DNA from: Falsiroseomonas sp050563525
Lineage (GTDB): Bacteria; Pseudomonadota; Alphaproteobacteria; Acetobacterales; Acetobacteraceae
Assembly: GCF_050563525.1 (NCBI RefSeq)
Contig: NZ_JBNXUN010000003.1
Location: forward strand, 450,533-514,532
Reading direction: 5' to 3'
Length of the DNA: 64,000 nucleotides
Below, piece by piece: positions 8,479 through 17,438 of this stretch; the first letter of the stretch is position 1, and every line of letters begins with the position of its first letter. The notes under the pieces were generated by a model that searched no databases, was not told where the DNA came from, and saw nothing but the letters and a program-made list of their open reading frames with translations. A program made the position numbers and the translations under genes.

Positions 8479-9765
8479 ATGGACCGCTTCTTCGAACTCA
8501 CAGCACGCGGCAGCACGCCGCGCACCGAGATCATGGCGGGGCTCGCGACCTACCTGACCATGGTCTACATCGTCGTGGTCAATCCCTCGATCATGGCCGC
8601 GGCGGGCATCGACCAGGGCGCTGCGTTCGTCGCAACCTGCCTCGCGGCCGCCATCGGCAGCGTGCTGATGGGCATGCTGGCGAATTTCCCCATCGCTTTG
8701 GCGCCCGGCATGGGGCTGAACGCCTACTTCGCCTTCGTGGTGGTGGGCGCCATGGGCATTCCCTGGCAGGTGGCGCTGGGCGCCGTCTTCGTCTCCGGCT
8801 TCCTGTTCTTCCTGGTATCGGTGCTGCGGATCCGGGAGTGGCTGGTGAACGGCATCCCGATGTCGCTGAAGCTTGGCATCGCCGCGGGGATCGGCTTCTT
8901 CCTGGGGTTGATCGGGTTGCGGGGAATGGGGCTCGTGGTGGCCAATCCTGCGACGCTGGTCGGCCTCGGGCCGCTTTCCGCGACCAGCACCCTGCTGGCA
9001 TGCGCCGGCTTCGTTCTCATCGCGGGCCTGGTGGCGCGGGCCGTGCCGGGAGCCATCGTGCTCGGCATCATCGCCACGGCGGTGGCGGGCATTCCTTTCG
9101 GGCTGACGCAGTTCGGCGGCATCGCATCCCTGCCGCCATCCCTCGCACCGACCTTCCTGCAGATGGACATCGCCGGCGCGATCGGGATCGGGCTGGTCGG
9201 AATCGTCTTCACCTTCTTCCTCGTCGACCTGCTGGACAACACCGGCACGCTGATCGCCACCACGCATCGGGCCGGGTTGATGAATCCGGACGGGACGGTG
9301 CCTCGGCTGGGCCGGGCGCTGATGGCCGATTCAGGCGGCGCGATGATGGGTGCCGCCCTCGGGACCTCGACCACCGTCTCCTACATCGAGAGCGCGGCCG
9401 GCATTCAGGCCGGAGGGCGCACGGGGCTGACGGCGGTCACCGTCGGCTTGCTGTTCCTGCTGACGCTTTTCCTGGCGCCGCTGGCGACCTCGATCCCGGG
9501 CTACGCCACCGCCCCGGCGCTGGTCTTCGTCGCCTGCCTGATGGCCAAGGCGCTGAAGGACCTGGCGTGGGACGACACGACGGAATACCTGCCGGCGATC
9601 CTGACGGCGCTGGCGATGCCCTTCACCTTCTCCATCGCAACGGGCATCGGTCTGGGCTTCATCAGCTTTGCCCTGGTGAAGACGGTCGCGGGGCGGGCCG
9701 GAGAAGTGCATGGTGCCGTGTGGCTGCTGGCGGCCCTTTCCGCCGTGAAGTTCTCAGTGGGCTGA
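8479..9765 (+). CDS. AzgA/NCS2-family guanine-hypoxanthine-adenine permease
   Basis: An inner-membrane nucleobase transporter of 428 residues with about 12-14 hydrophobic segments. The AzgA-subfamily hallmarks are the N-terminal RGSTPRTEIMAGLATYLTM, VVNPSIM, LAPGMGLNAYFAF and the later GTSTTVSYIESAAGI. Family members import guanine, hypoxanthine or adenine with protons. It is probably co-transcribed with the amidase upstream. The 3' end is convergent with the DUF962 gene, with only one base between stops. Confidence 0.92.
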   Translation: MDRFFELTARGSTPRTEIMAGLATYLTMVYIVVVNPSIMAAAGIDQGAAFVATCLAAAIGSVLMGMLANFPIALAPGMGLNAYFAFVVVGAMGIPWQVALGAVFVSGFLFFLVSVLRIREWLVNGIPMSLKLGIAAGIGFFLGLIGLRGMGLVVANPATLVGLGPLSATSTLLACAGFVLIAGLVARAVPGAIVLGIIATAVAGIPFGLTQFGGIASLPPSLAPTFLQMDIAGAIGIGLVGIVFTFFLVDLLDNTGTLIATTHRAGLMNPDGTVPRLGRALMADSGGAMMGAALGTSTTVSYIESAAGIQAGGRTGLTAVTVGLLFLLTLFLAPLATSIPGYATAPALVFVACLMAKALKDLAWDDTTEYLPAILTALAMPFTFSIATGIGLGFISFALVKTVAGRAGEVHGAVWLLAALSAVKFSVG

Positions 9766-9766
9766 G

Positions 9767-10099
9767 CTACCGCACACCCGCCCGCCGCAGTTCCGCATCC
9801 AGGCGACCCGTCAGCAGCAGCGAGGCCATCCGCAGGTCGCTTCCCAGCGACCAGAGCGGATGCCCGAAGGTGGCCGGCCGGTTTCCTTCGATGGCCAGAT
9901 GCGAGGCCCAGGCCGCGCCGTAGCCGACGACGAGTCCCGCCAGCAGCAACCACAGGGGGCCAGCCAGCAGACCCCAGGCGAACAGCCCAAGCCCGGCAAC
10001 TGTCCCCGCCGCATGGACCGCGCGGGTCCGCGGATCGGCATGCTGGCGCAAGTAGTGCGGCCAGAAATCGGCGTAGCGCGTGAAGCTTGGTCCTGACAT
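9767..10099 (-). CDS. DUF962/Mpo1-like small membrane protein
   Basis: A 110-residue protein with the DUF962 pattern: FWPHYLRQHADPRTRAVHAA at the N-terminus, two central hydrophobic segments, then HLAIEGNRPATFGHPLWSL. Yeast Mpo1, a distant family member, is an Fe-dependent dioxygenase of fatty-acid alpha-oxidation. The conserved His residues here fit that, but the function in bacteria is inferred. The ATG at 10099 begins at the conserved region. It is divergent from the MFS gene. Confidence 0.85.
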   Translation of the reverse strand: MSGPSFTRYADFWPHYLRQHADPRTRAVHAAGTVAGLGLFAWGLLAGPLWLLLAGLVVGYGAAWASHLAIEGNRPATFGHPLWSLGSDLRMASLLLTGRLDAELRRAGVR

Positions 10100-10194
10100 G
10101 GCGGACGGAGCATAGCCTGCCTCCGCTGCCGATCCGTAAGGCTTCATCGCTTTGCCGCTTCCGCCAGGGGCGCAGTTTGGCCAACTTGTGTTCG

Positions 10195-11814
10195 ATGCAG
10201 CTCCCCTCCGCTCTGACGCCCCTCCGCCACCCGGCCTTCCGGCTGCTCTGGCTGGCCAACCTCTGCAGCAACACTGGGATGTGGATGCAGAATACCGGCG
10301 CCGGGTGGCTGATGACCTCACTCGCGCCGTCCCCCCTCATGGTCAGCATGGTGCAGGTGGCCAGCCTGCTGCCGGTGTTTCTTCTGGCCCTGCCCGCGGG
10401 GGCGCTCGCGGATATCGTGGATCGTCGCCGCTACCTGATCTTCGCGCAGGCCTGGATCGCCTGCGCCGGCGCACTGCTGGCGATCCTCGCCTGGACAGGC
10501 AACCTTGGGCCCTGGGGCCTGGTGGCGCTGACCTTCGCCATCGGCGTCGGCACCGCCATGAATTCCCCGGCCTGGGCGGCAACGACGCCGGAGACGGTGC
10601 CGCGCCAGGACCTGACGGGGGCCATCGTGCTGAACGGCATCGGCTTCAACCTGTCCCGCACGGTAGGGCCGGCGATCGGCGGCTTCACCGTGGCCGCCGC
10701 GGGGGCGGAGGCGACCTTCGCGCTCAACGCACTGTCCTTCCTGGCGGTTATCGTCGCGCTGCTGGTCTGGAAGCGGGAGGCACCGCGCGCCACCTTGCCC
10801 AAGGAACATTTCCTGTCCGCCATCCGCGCCGGCATTGGCTACACCCGCGCCAGTCCCGTGCTTCGCGGGGTGATGCTGCGCGGCTTCGTCTTCTTCCTGT
10901 TCGCCGCGGCGCTCTGGGGCCTGCTGCCGCTGCTGGTCCGCCAGCAGCTCGGCCTGGGACCGGAGTGGTTCGGGATCATGCTGGCGGCAATGGGCGTCGG
11001 TGCCGTCGCCGCCGGGTTGCTGCTGCCCTCGCTGCGGGGGCGGCTCGACCGTGGCGGCACCGTGACCGCCGCCTCCCTGATCGCCGGCGCGGCCCTCATC
11101 TTGCTGGGGCAGTCGCATCACTGGGCGGTCGCGATGCTGGCGATGGTGCTCTACGGCGTCGCCTGGCTGGCGGGCGCCTCGACCCTGCAGGCGGCGGCGC
11201 AGCTTTCGGTCCCGTCCTGGGTCCGCGCCCGCGCCATCGGAATCTATCAGCTGGTGACCTTTGGTGGGCTCACCCTAGGCGCCGGTTTCGGCGGATGGGG
11301 CGGCGAAAGCTTCGGCATCGGCTACGCCCTCGGCCTGTCCGGGCTGCTCTGCGCCATCGGCGGCGTTCTCGTCCGGCGCTTCATCATCGAACCGCCCGCC
11401 GCCGAATCCGCCGTCCCCGCACCCGATGCGCCAGCCCCGAGCGTGCCGCGTCCCGAACCCGCCGCGCAGGCGCTCACGGGTTTGCTGCACGACGAAAGCG
11501 GCCAGGTGCTGGAGGTCGTCCGCTACCATATCGACCCCGCGAACCGCAGCGCCTTCCTGGCCGCCATGGCGGAGTGTCGGCAGGTGCGCCTGCGCAACGG
11601 GGCACTCGGCTGGCGTCTTTTCGAGGATGTCGCGCATCCCGAGCGATGGGTCGAGTTCTGGATTATGCAGAGTTGGACCGAGCACCTGCGGGAGGAGGGA
11701 CGAATGACCGATTGGGATCTGACGGTGCTGTCCCGTGCCGCCCGCCTGCACCGCGGGGAGGCGCCACCCGAGGCCGCGCGCTACCTGAATGTCATGCCAG
11801 GATTGCCGTCCTGA
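10195..11814 (+). CDS. MFS transporter with C-terminal monooxygenase-like domain (MFS_3 family)
   Basis: A 539-residue exporter of the EntS-like MFS_3 family. Twelve hydrophobic segments fill roughly residues 10-400, starting with LTPLRHPAFRLLWLANLCSN and including the ADIVDRRR loop between helices 2 and 3. A Pro/Ala-rich linker (about 400-425) leads to a soluble domain resembling antibiotic-biosynthesis-monooxygenase folds (VLEVVRYHIDPANRSAFLAA). This two-part layout is usual for the family. The substrate is unknown. The ATG at 10195 fits the family N-terminus; upstream in-frame starts overlap the divergent DUF962 promoter region. Confidence 0.88.
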   Translation: MQLPSALTPLRHPAFRLLWLANLCSNTGMWMQNTGAGWLMTSLAPSPLMVSMVQVASLLPVFLLALPAGALADIVDRRRYLIFAQAWIACAGALLAILAWTGNLGPWGLVALTFAIGVGTAMNSPAWAATTPETVPRQDLTGAIVLNGIGFNLSRTVGPAIGGFTVAAAGAEATFALNALSFLAVIVALLVWKREAPRATLPKEHFLSAIRAGIGYTRASPVLRGVMLRGFVFFLFAAALWGLLPLLVRQQLGLGPEWFGIMLAAMGVGAVAAGLLLPSLRGRLDRGGTVTAASLIAGAALILLGQSHHWAVAMLAMVLYGVAWLAGASTLQAAAQLSVPSWVRARAIGIYQLVTFGGLTLGAGFGGWGGESFGIGYALGLSGLLCAIGGVLVRRFIIEPPAAESAVPAPDAPAPSVPRPEPAAQALTGLLHDESGQVLEVVRYHIDPANRSAFLAAMAECRQVRLRNGALGWRLFEDVAHPERWVEFWIMQSWTEHLREEGRMTDWDLTVLSRAARLHRGEAPPEAARYLNVMPGLPS

Positions 11815-11877
11815 GGGGATGCAACGCGACCACCCGTCGCCACGTTAAGCCGCGACGCAACAGCGACGGAGACACCC

Positions 11878-12372
11878 ATGGCCAAGCCCGCCTCGAAGAG
11901 CCGCATCGACCTCCAGGACAATGCGAAGGCAACCTCCATCCAGGTGCTGCAGGCCTGCCTGACGGATAGCATCGACCTCTACAACAGCACCCGCCAGGCG
12001 CATTGGAACGTGAAGGGCCCGAACTTCATCGGCCTGCACACGATGTTCGAGACCTTCTATGACCAGCTGGCTACAGACATCGACGAGTTGGCGGAACGCC
12101 TGGTGCAGCTCGGCGGCACCGCCATCGGCGGCAGCCAGGCCGTCGCCGGCCAGACCCGCCTGCCCGCCTACCCAGCGGAGCTGAAGGCCGGGCTCGATCA
12201 TGTGGCCGCCCTGACCGACCGCTACGCCGCACTGGCCAAGAGCATGCGGGAGGGCATCGACCAGACGGACGAGGCCGGCGATGCGGACACCGCCGATATC
12301 CTCACCGGCGTGTCCAAGAACCTCGACAAGGCCCTTTGGATGCTGGAAGCCACGGCGACCACCGGCGGCTGA
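11878..12372 (+). CDS. dps: Dps-family DNA-protection/ferritin-like protein
   Basis: A 164-residue dodecameric mini-ferritin that oxidises Fe(II) with peroxide and stores it, protecting DNA in stress. The intersubunit ferroxidase ligands are visible by comparison with E. coli Dps: His42 (QAHWNVKG), His54, Glu58 (an Asp in E. coli), Asp69 and Glu73. The family core runs from about residue 20 to 160. The Lys/Arg-rich N-terminus (MAKPASKSR) could bind DNA. A strong hairpin follows the stop. Confidence 0.94.
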   Translation: MAKPASKSRIDLQDNAKATSIQVLQACLTDSIDLYNSTRQAHWNVKGPNFIGLHTMFETFYDQLATDIDELAERLVQLGGTAIGGSQAVAGQTRLPAYPAELKAGLDHVAALTDRYAALAKSMREGIDQTDEAGDADTADILTGVSKNLDKALWMLEATATTGG

Positions 12373-12381
12373 GCCGCCTTG

Positions 12382-12415
12382 GGCCGGAGCGGGGCCGGGC
12401 AGGCCCGCTCCGGCC
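12382..12415 (+). terminator. Hairpin after dps, probable terminator
   Basis: A perfect 12-bp inverted repeat, GGCCGGAGCGGG and CCCGCTCCGGCC, with a ten-base loop lies nine bases after the dps stop. There is no clear T-tract after it, so termination efficiency is uncertain, but the position between dps and parE fits a transcript end. Confidence 0.55.
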
Positions 12416-12482
12416 TCATCATCCCTTCGGTTGTGCAGGACGTGACCCGCCGCTATCTTGGGCCGGAACCTGAGAACACAGC

Positions 12483-14489
12483 ATGAACGACTTGTTCAAG
12501 GCCGGCCGCGCCTCGAAGCTGCCCGCGAAGCCGCCCACCGCGATCACTCCCGTCACCTCGGACTACTCCGCCAAGGACATCGAGGTCCTCGAGGGCCTGG
12601 AGCCGGTGCGCCGTCGGCCGGGCATGTATATCGGCGGGACCGACGACAACGCGCTGCACCACCTGGCGGCCGAGGTCCTGGACAATTCCATGGACGAGGC
12701 GGTCGCGGGGCACGCCGACCGAATCGATGTCACGCTGGAGGCCGAGAACTGGCTGACCGTGCGCGACAACGGCCGCGGCATTCCGGTCGACCCGCATCCC
12801 CGTTTCCCCAAGCTGTCGGCGCTGGAGGTCATCCTCACCACGCTGCACTCGGGCGGCAAGTTCTCCGGCAAATCCTATGAGACCTCCGGCGGCCTGCACG
12901 GCGTCGGCTCCTCCGTCGTCAATGCGCTGGCGGAGCGGCTGGAGGTGGAGGTAGCACGCGAACGGACTCTCTATGCGCACGCCTTCGAGCGTGGGAAGCC
13001 GGTGCAGAAGCTGAAGACAGTTGGCCCTGTGCACAACCGCCGAGGCACCCAGGTGAGGTTTCGACCGGACCCGGAGATCTTCGGCAAGCAAGTCTTCAGT
13101 GCCGCACGGCTACACCGGCTCTGCCGCTCCAAGGCCTATCTGTTCCGTGGCGTGGAAATCCGCTGGTCCTGCGACCCGAAGCTGGTCGAGGGCACCGAGA
13201 CGCCGGCCCAGGCCGTGCTGCACTTTCCCGGCGGCCTCTCGGATTTCCTGGCCGCCTCGATCGAGGGACGCACGCCCGTCGTGGCCGCACCCTGGGCTGG
13301 GGACGCGACCTTCCCCGACGGCGCCGGCCGGGCCGAATGGGCAGTGACCTGGCTGGAACAGGGCGATGGCTTCCTGTCCACCTACGCCAACACCATCCCG
13401 ACGCCGCAGGGCGGCACGCATGAGGCAGGTCTGCGCGCCGCCCTGGTCAAGGGGCTGCGGGCGTATGGCGAACTCAAGAAGGAACGTCGGGCGGCGAATG
13501 TGACGGCGGAGGACCTGCTTGGCGGCCTCGCCGGCATGCTGTCGGTCTTCGTGCGGGACCCGCAGTTCCAGGGCCAGACCAAGGACCGCCTGACCAGCCC
13601 GGAAGCGGCACGGCTGGTCGAAGCGGCGCTGCGCGACAATTTCGACCATTGGCTGGCTGGTGATCCGAATCGGGCGGACAACCTGCTGGCCTGGTGCATA
13701 GAGCGAGCCGAGGACCGCATCCGCCGGCGCGAGCAGAAGGAGACGCCGCGCAAATCCGCCACCCGCAAGCTGCGGCTACCCGGCAAGCTCGCTGACTGTT
13801 CGCGGGAAGGCGTCGACGGCACGGAGTTGTTCCTCGTCGAGGGCGATTCGGCCGGTGGCAGCGCAAAGCAGGCGCGGGACCGGGAGACCCAGGCGGTCCT
13901 GCCGCTGAAGGGTAAGATCCTCAACGTCGCCAGCGCCAGTGCCGACAAGCTGCGCCAGAATCAGGAATTGCGTGACCTGATCGAGGCGCTGGGCTGTGGC
14001 GCCGGCGACAAGTTCGACCTTGGCCGGCTGCGCTACGGCCGCATCGTCATCATGACGGACGCCGATGTGGACGGCGCTCATATCGCCGCACTGCTGATGA
14101 CCTTTTTCTACAAGGAACTGCCGGAACTGGTGCGCCAAGGCCGGTTGTTCCTGGCCCAGCCACCGCTGTTCCGGCTGCAGGCCTCCGGCAAGACGATCTA
14201 TGCGCGCGACGACGCGGACCGGGAACGGCTGTTGAAGAAGGAGTTCAAGCCCAACCAGAAGGTCGATGTCAGCCGGTTCAAGGGCCTTGGCGAGATGCCG
14301 CCCGCCTCGCTGAAGGAGACCACCATGGACCCCAAGCGCCGCAGCCTGTTGCGGGTGGTGCTGCCGACGGAAGACCGGGCGCGGACCTCCGAGTTGATCG
14401 AGGCTTTGATGGGCCGGCGGCCGGAACTCCGCTTCCGCTTCATCCAGGACAATGCCGCAAGGCTGGACGAGGAAGCCGTGGATGCCTGA
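12483..14489 (+). CDS. parE: DNA topoisomerase IV subunit B
   Basis: A 668-residue ATPase subunit of topoisomerase IV, which decatenates chromosomes with ParC. The GHKL ATPase domain shows RRRPGMYIGG, EVLDNSMDEAVAGHAD, DNGRGIPVD and GGLHGVGSSVVNALAE. The TOPRIM domain shows EGDSAGGSAKQARDR (about residue 453) and TDADVDGAHI (about 525). The lack of the GyrB insert, the short C-terminus and the DNGRGIPVDPHPRFPK segment favour ParE over GyrB. It is flanked by hairpins on both sides, so it is probably monocistronic. Confidence 0.94.
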   Translation: MNDLFKAGRASKLPAKPPTAITPVTSDYSAKDIEVLEGLEPVRRRPGMYIGGTDDNALHHLAAEVLDNSMDEAVAGHADRIDVTLEAENWLTVRDNGRGIPVDPHPRFPKLSALEVILTTLHSGGKFSGKSYETSGGLHGVGSSVVNALAERLEVEVARERTLYAHAFERGKPVQKLKTVGPVHNRRGTQVRFRPDPEIFGKQVFSAARLHRLCRSKAYLFRGVEIRWSCDPKLVEGTETPAQAVLHFPGGLSDFLAASIEGRTPVVAAPWAGDATFPDGAGRAEWAVTWLEQGDGFLSTYANTIPTPQGGTHEAGLRAALVKGLRAYGELKKERRAANVTAEDLLGGLAGMLSVFVRDPQFQGQTKDRLTSPEAARLVEAALRDNFDHWLAGDPNRADNLLAWCIERAEDRIRRREQKETPRKSATRKLRLPGKLADCSREGVDGTELFLVEGDSAGGSAKQARDRETQAVLPLKGKILNVASASADKLRQNQELRDLIEALGCGAGDKFDLGRLRYGRIVIMTDADVDGAHIAALLMTFFYKELPELVRQGRLFLAQPPLFRLQASGKTIYARDDADRERLLKKEFKPNQKVDVSRFKGLGEMPPASLKETTMDPKRRSLLRVVLPTEDRARTSELIEALMGRRPELRFRFIQDNAARLDEEAVDA

Positions 14490-14490
14490 T

Positions 14491-14516
14491 GCGGCGCCGG
14501 CCTAGCCGCGCGCCGC
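14491..14516. terminator. Hairpin between convergent parE and lipoprotein genes
   Basis: GCGGCGCCGGC, a CTA loop, then GCCG, a bulged C and GCGCCGC form an 11-bp stem. It starts directly after the parE stop and spans the TAG of the opposing lipoprotein gene. The place suits a bidirectional terminator, although no T-tract is present. Confidence 0.5.
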
Positions 14517-15098
14517 GCGCGTGATCCCGACGACGAAGGGCAGCGGGTCCACCGGCCGCACCTGCCGGGTCGGCGACGTCACCTGCACCTTCAGATAACG
14601 GCCAGACGCCGTCCCAAGGCAAAGCAGGGTCTGCACCGGCTGGCGCCCATAGGTGCCCTGGAGTGTCGCGCATTGCAACGGCGCCTGGCCGGGGATGTCG
14701 AGCCGGGTGCGGTCCCGCTCCGCCAGGTTCTGGCTGGTCCGATCCTCGGCCAGGTCCAGCACTTCCCGCACGGCAAGGGCGAATTCCTGCTGGACGCCGG
14801 CAGCGCCGATATCCGCAGGGATTGCGGCCTGGCCGCGGTCGTAGACGCTGACCGTGGCGACGGCGCTGCGCCCCGGCCCAGCATAATCAACGGTGACACC
14901 CAGGCCCGGGCGGGCCTGTTCGTGCCACGTGGTTTCCCCACGCTCGAAGTCGGCCACCTGAATCGGTAGCCGACCTGCCATCGCCTCCAGCGAGGCACGC
15001 GCGTCGCGCCCGGCGGTTCCCGGGCCCTGCTGGGTGGCACAGGCCGCAAGGAGGCCTGCCGCCAGCAGGCCCATCGCCGGGCGCATCGGCCAGGTCAT
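14502..15098 (-). CDS. Predicted lipoprotein of unknown function
   Basis: A 198-residue protein with a lipoprotein signal, MGLLAAGLLAAC, whose lipobox Cys is residue 20. The remainder has no motif I recognise. It is a mixed alpha/beta-looking periplasmic domain with two Cys residues (LQCATLQG and TLLCLGT), perhaps a disulfide. The ATG at 15096-15098 overlaps the terC stop as ATGA, so its synthesis should be tied to TerC. Function not assigned. Confidence 0.8.
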   Translation of the reverse strand: MTWPMRPAMGLLAAGLLAACATQQGPGTAGRDARASLEAMAGRLPIQVADFERGETTWHEQARPGLGVTVDYAGPGRSAVATVSVYDRGQAAIPADIGAAGVQQEFALAVREVLDLAEDRTSQNLAERDRTRLDIPGQAPLQCATLQGTYGRQPVQTLLCLGTASGRYLKVQVTSPTRQVRPVDPLPFVVGITRAARG

Positions 15099-15883
15099 TC
15101 CTGGTTGCGCCGCATGACCTGTCGGGTCACGTCGACCATGAGCGTCGCCACCACGGTCAGGACAGCCACCTGGATGACCGTCGCGAGGACCCACAGGCCG
15201 ATCGGGAACACGTCGGGCAGTGCCATCCAGCCGAGCGGCAGGAACAGGTAGGCATAGGCCTGCGGCACGTTCTCAGCGACCTGGTTGGTCCCCTCGTAGA
15301 TCATCTGGAAGGCGACGTAGAGAATGACCAGCAGGCCGACCCAGGCGATCCAGCGATGCTTGTCGAGCAGCCGGGCGATCAGCGTCGCGGCAACACCCAT
15401 CAGTACGACCGAGAAGGCGAGGCCGATGATCAGGATGTAGGGATGGTCCTTCGCCGCGCCGGCGACCGCCAGCACGTTGTCGAGGCTCATCGAGACGTCG
15501 GCCACCAAGATCTGGATGATCGCCTGCTTGAGCGTCTTGCGTGGTGGCCCGCCTTCCTCGCCCGCGACAGGCACATCCTCATGCGCAACATGGGGGCTGC
15601 GCAACTCGCGGTACATCTTCCAGCAGACCCACAGCAGCAGGATGCCGCCGGCCAGCACGATGCCGACGATGGACAGCAACTGGACCGTGATCGAGGCGAA
15701 GGCGATGCGCATGACGGTGGCGGCGACGATGCCCCAGAAGATCGCCTTGCGGCGCTGGTCGGCCGGCAGGCCTGCCGCCGCCATGCCGACGACAATGGCA
15801 TTGTCTCCGGCCAGCACGATGTCGATGAGGAGCACCTGGCCCAGGGCGGTCAGCTCCGGCCCCCACTGCGTGAAGAAATCCAT
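15095..15883 (-). CDS. TerC-family integral membrane protein (YjbE-type)
   Basis: A 262-residue TerC-family protein with about seven hydrophobic segments. The family-defining acidic motifs in the membrane are IDIVLAGDNAIVVG (about residues 20-33) and ADVSMSLDNVLAVAG (about 128-142). Relatives export manganese or metallate proteins during secretion, or are linked to tellurite resistance; metal export is the likelier role. The hydrophilic loop between helices 3 and 4 is His/Glu-containing. The 5' UTR is too short for the manganese riboswitch found before some relatives. Confidence 0.9.
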   Translation of the reverse strand: MDFFTQWGPELTALGQVLLIDIVLAGDNAIVVGMAAAGLPADQRRKAIFWGIVAATVMRIAFASITVQLLSIVGIVLAGGILLLWVCWKMYRELRSPHVAHEDVPVAGEEGGPPRKTLKQAIIQILVADVSMSLDNVLAVAGAAKDHPYILIIGLAFSVVLMGVAATLIARLLDKHRWIAWVGLLVILYVAFQMIYEGTNQVAENVPQAYAYLFLPLGWMALPDVFPIGLWVLATVIQVAVLTVVATLMVDVTRQVMRRNQE

Positions 15884-15916
15884 GTCCGCCTCGATCCATC
15901 CAGAAGTTCGCCGGCG

Positions 15917-15947
15917 CTAATGCCACGCGCAGCGGGAGACTTGTCAA
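15917..15947 (-). promoter_or_regulatory. Possible promoter of the terC-lipoprotein operon
   Basis: A perfect TTGACA (-35, at 15942-15947) is followed after 19 bases by CATTAG, a poor -10. It lies about 35 bases before the terC ATG. The spacing is long, so this is only a candidate. Confidence 0.35.
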
Positions 15948-16003
15948 CCGCCAGCCCGGCGCGCGATGAAACGCTCGCATAATCGCGCACGGAAACTGCC
16001 CCG

Positions 16004-17341
16004 ATGGTCCCCCGCTACAGCCGCCCGGAAATGGTTACCATTTGGTCATCTGAATCACGCTTCCGCATCTGGTTCGAGATTGAGGCTCTTGCCGCGGAAG
16101 CCATGGCCGATCTTGGCAGCATTCCAGCCGAGGCCGCCGCGGCCATACGGAAGGGTGGCGCCGCCAAGGTCGCCGCGATTTCGGCCGCGGATCTGGAGCG
16201 GATCGATGCGATCGAGCGGGAGACGCGGCATGACGTCATCGCCTTCCTGACCTGGCTCGGCGAAGGCATCGGGCCGGAGGCGCGGTTCCTGCACCAGGGC
16301 ATGACCAGCAGCGACGTGCTGGACACCTGCCTGTCTGTTCAGCTGACCCGCGCCGCGGACCTTCTCATCGCCGATGTCGATGCCCTTCTGGATGCGCTTC
16401 GCACGCGAGCAGAGGAACATCGGAATACCCCCACAATTGGCCGTTCGCACGGCATCCATGCCGAGCCCACTACCTTCGGGCTGAAGCTACTCGGGCACCA
16501 CGCGGAGTTCCAGCGCCACCGCGCGCGATTGGTCGCGGCACGCGCCGAGGTGGCGACCTGTGCAATCAGCGGCCCTGTCGGCACCTTCGCCAGCGTGGAT
16601 CCGCGGGTCGAGGCGCATGTCGCGGCGAAACTCGGCCTGACCATCGAGCCAGTCTCAACCCAGGTGATCCCGCGCGACCGCCACGCCGCCTTCTTCTGCG
16701 CTCTGGCCGTGGTGGCGAGCGGCGTGGAGCGGCTCGCGACCGAGGTCCGCCACCTGCAGCGCAGCGAGGTGCGCGAGGCCGAGGAGTTCTTCCATGCCGG
16801 CCAGAAGGGCAGCAGCGCCATGCCTCACAAGCGGAACCCGGTGCTGTCCGAGAACCTGACCGGCTTGGCGCGCCTGGTGCGAGGCTATGCGATGCCGGCG
16901 CTGGAGAATGTCGCCCTTTGGCATGAGCGCGATATCAGCCATTCCAGCGTCGAGCGTGTCATCGGACCGGATGCGACCATCACGCTCGATTTCGCTCTGA
17001 TGCGCCTGACTGGCATGATGGCGAAGCTGACCATCTACCCAGTCCGCATGGCGGAAAACCTCGCGAGCCTGGGCGGCGTGGTGCATTCCCAGAAAGTCCT
17101 CCTGGCCCTGACCCAGGCCGGGCTGAGCCGGGAGGGTGCCTATTCCGCCGTGCAGCGCGCGGCGATGGCGACCTGGCAGGCGCTCGGCCAGCCAGGCGCC
17201 AAGGACTTCCGGACCAACCTGCTGGCCGACCCGGAGGTCGCCGGCTGCATGACGGCCGAGAGGCTCGACGCCGCGATGGATCCGGCGCGGGACTTCGTGC
17301 ATGTGGATGCGACCTTCCGCCGGGTGCTCGGGACCGTCTGA
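16004..17341 (+). CDS. purB: Adenylosuccinate lyase
   Basis: A 445-residue purine-pathway lyase that releases fumarate from SAICAR and from adenylosuccinate. The superfamily signature is seen as GSSAMPHKRNP (about residue 267). The catalytic His regions are TSSDVLDTCLS and GRSHGIHAEPTTFG, and the start MVPRYSRPEMVTIWS is typical. It faces away from terC and stands upstream of the purC-S-Q-L cluster, with two unrelated genes between. Length and motifs are complete. Confidence 0.95.
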   Translation: MVPRYSRPEMVTIWSSESRFRIWFEIEALAAEAMADLGSIPAEAAAAIRKGGAAKVAAISAADLERIDAIERETRHDVIAFLTWLGEGIGPEARFLHQGMTSSDVLDTCLSVQLTRAADLLIADVDALLDALRTRAEEHRNTPTIGRSHGIHAEPTTFGLKLLGHHAEFQRHRARLVAARAEVATCAISGPVGTFASVDPRVEAHVAAKLGLTIEPVSTQVIPRDRHAAFFCALAVVASGVERLATEVRHLQRSEVREAEEFFHAGQKGSSAMPHKRNPVLSENLTGLARLVRGYAMPALENVALWHERDISHSSVERVIGPDATITLDFALMRLTGMMAKLTIYPVRMAENLASLGGVVHSQKVLLALTQAGLSREGAYSAVQRAAMATWQALGQPGAKDFRTNLLADPEVAGCMTAERLDAAMDPARDFVHVDATFRRVLGTV

Positions 17342-17438
17342 CCAGGCGCTCGCGCATCCGTCATGGCCTGGCATGGGTATCTGCCAAGCTCTTGCCACAG
17401 CGCGTGCCTAGATGATTCGGGTGAACAGGAGATCCGCT

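Noticed and set aside
10152..11969. A 605-codon plus-strand frame over the MFS gene
   Set aside because: It is the alternate frame of the transporter, without hydrophobic segments or family motifs.
15884..16003. Manganese (yybP-ykoY) riboswitch before the TerC gene
   Set aside because: The gap to the purB start is only 120 bases, contains a promoter-like element, and shows no riboswitch-like core.
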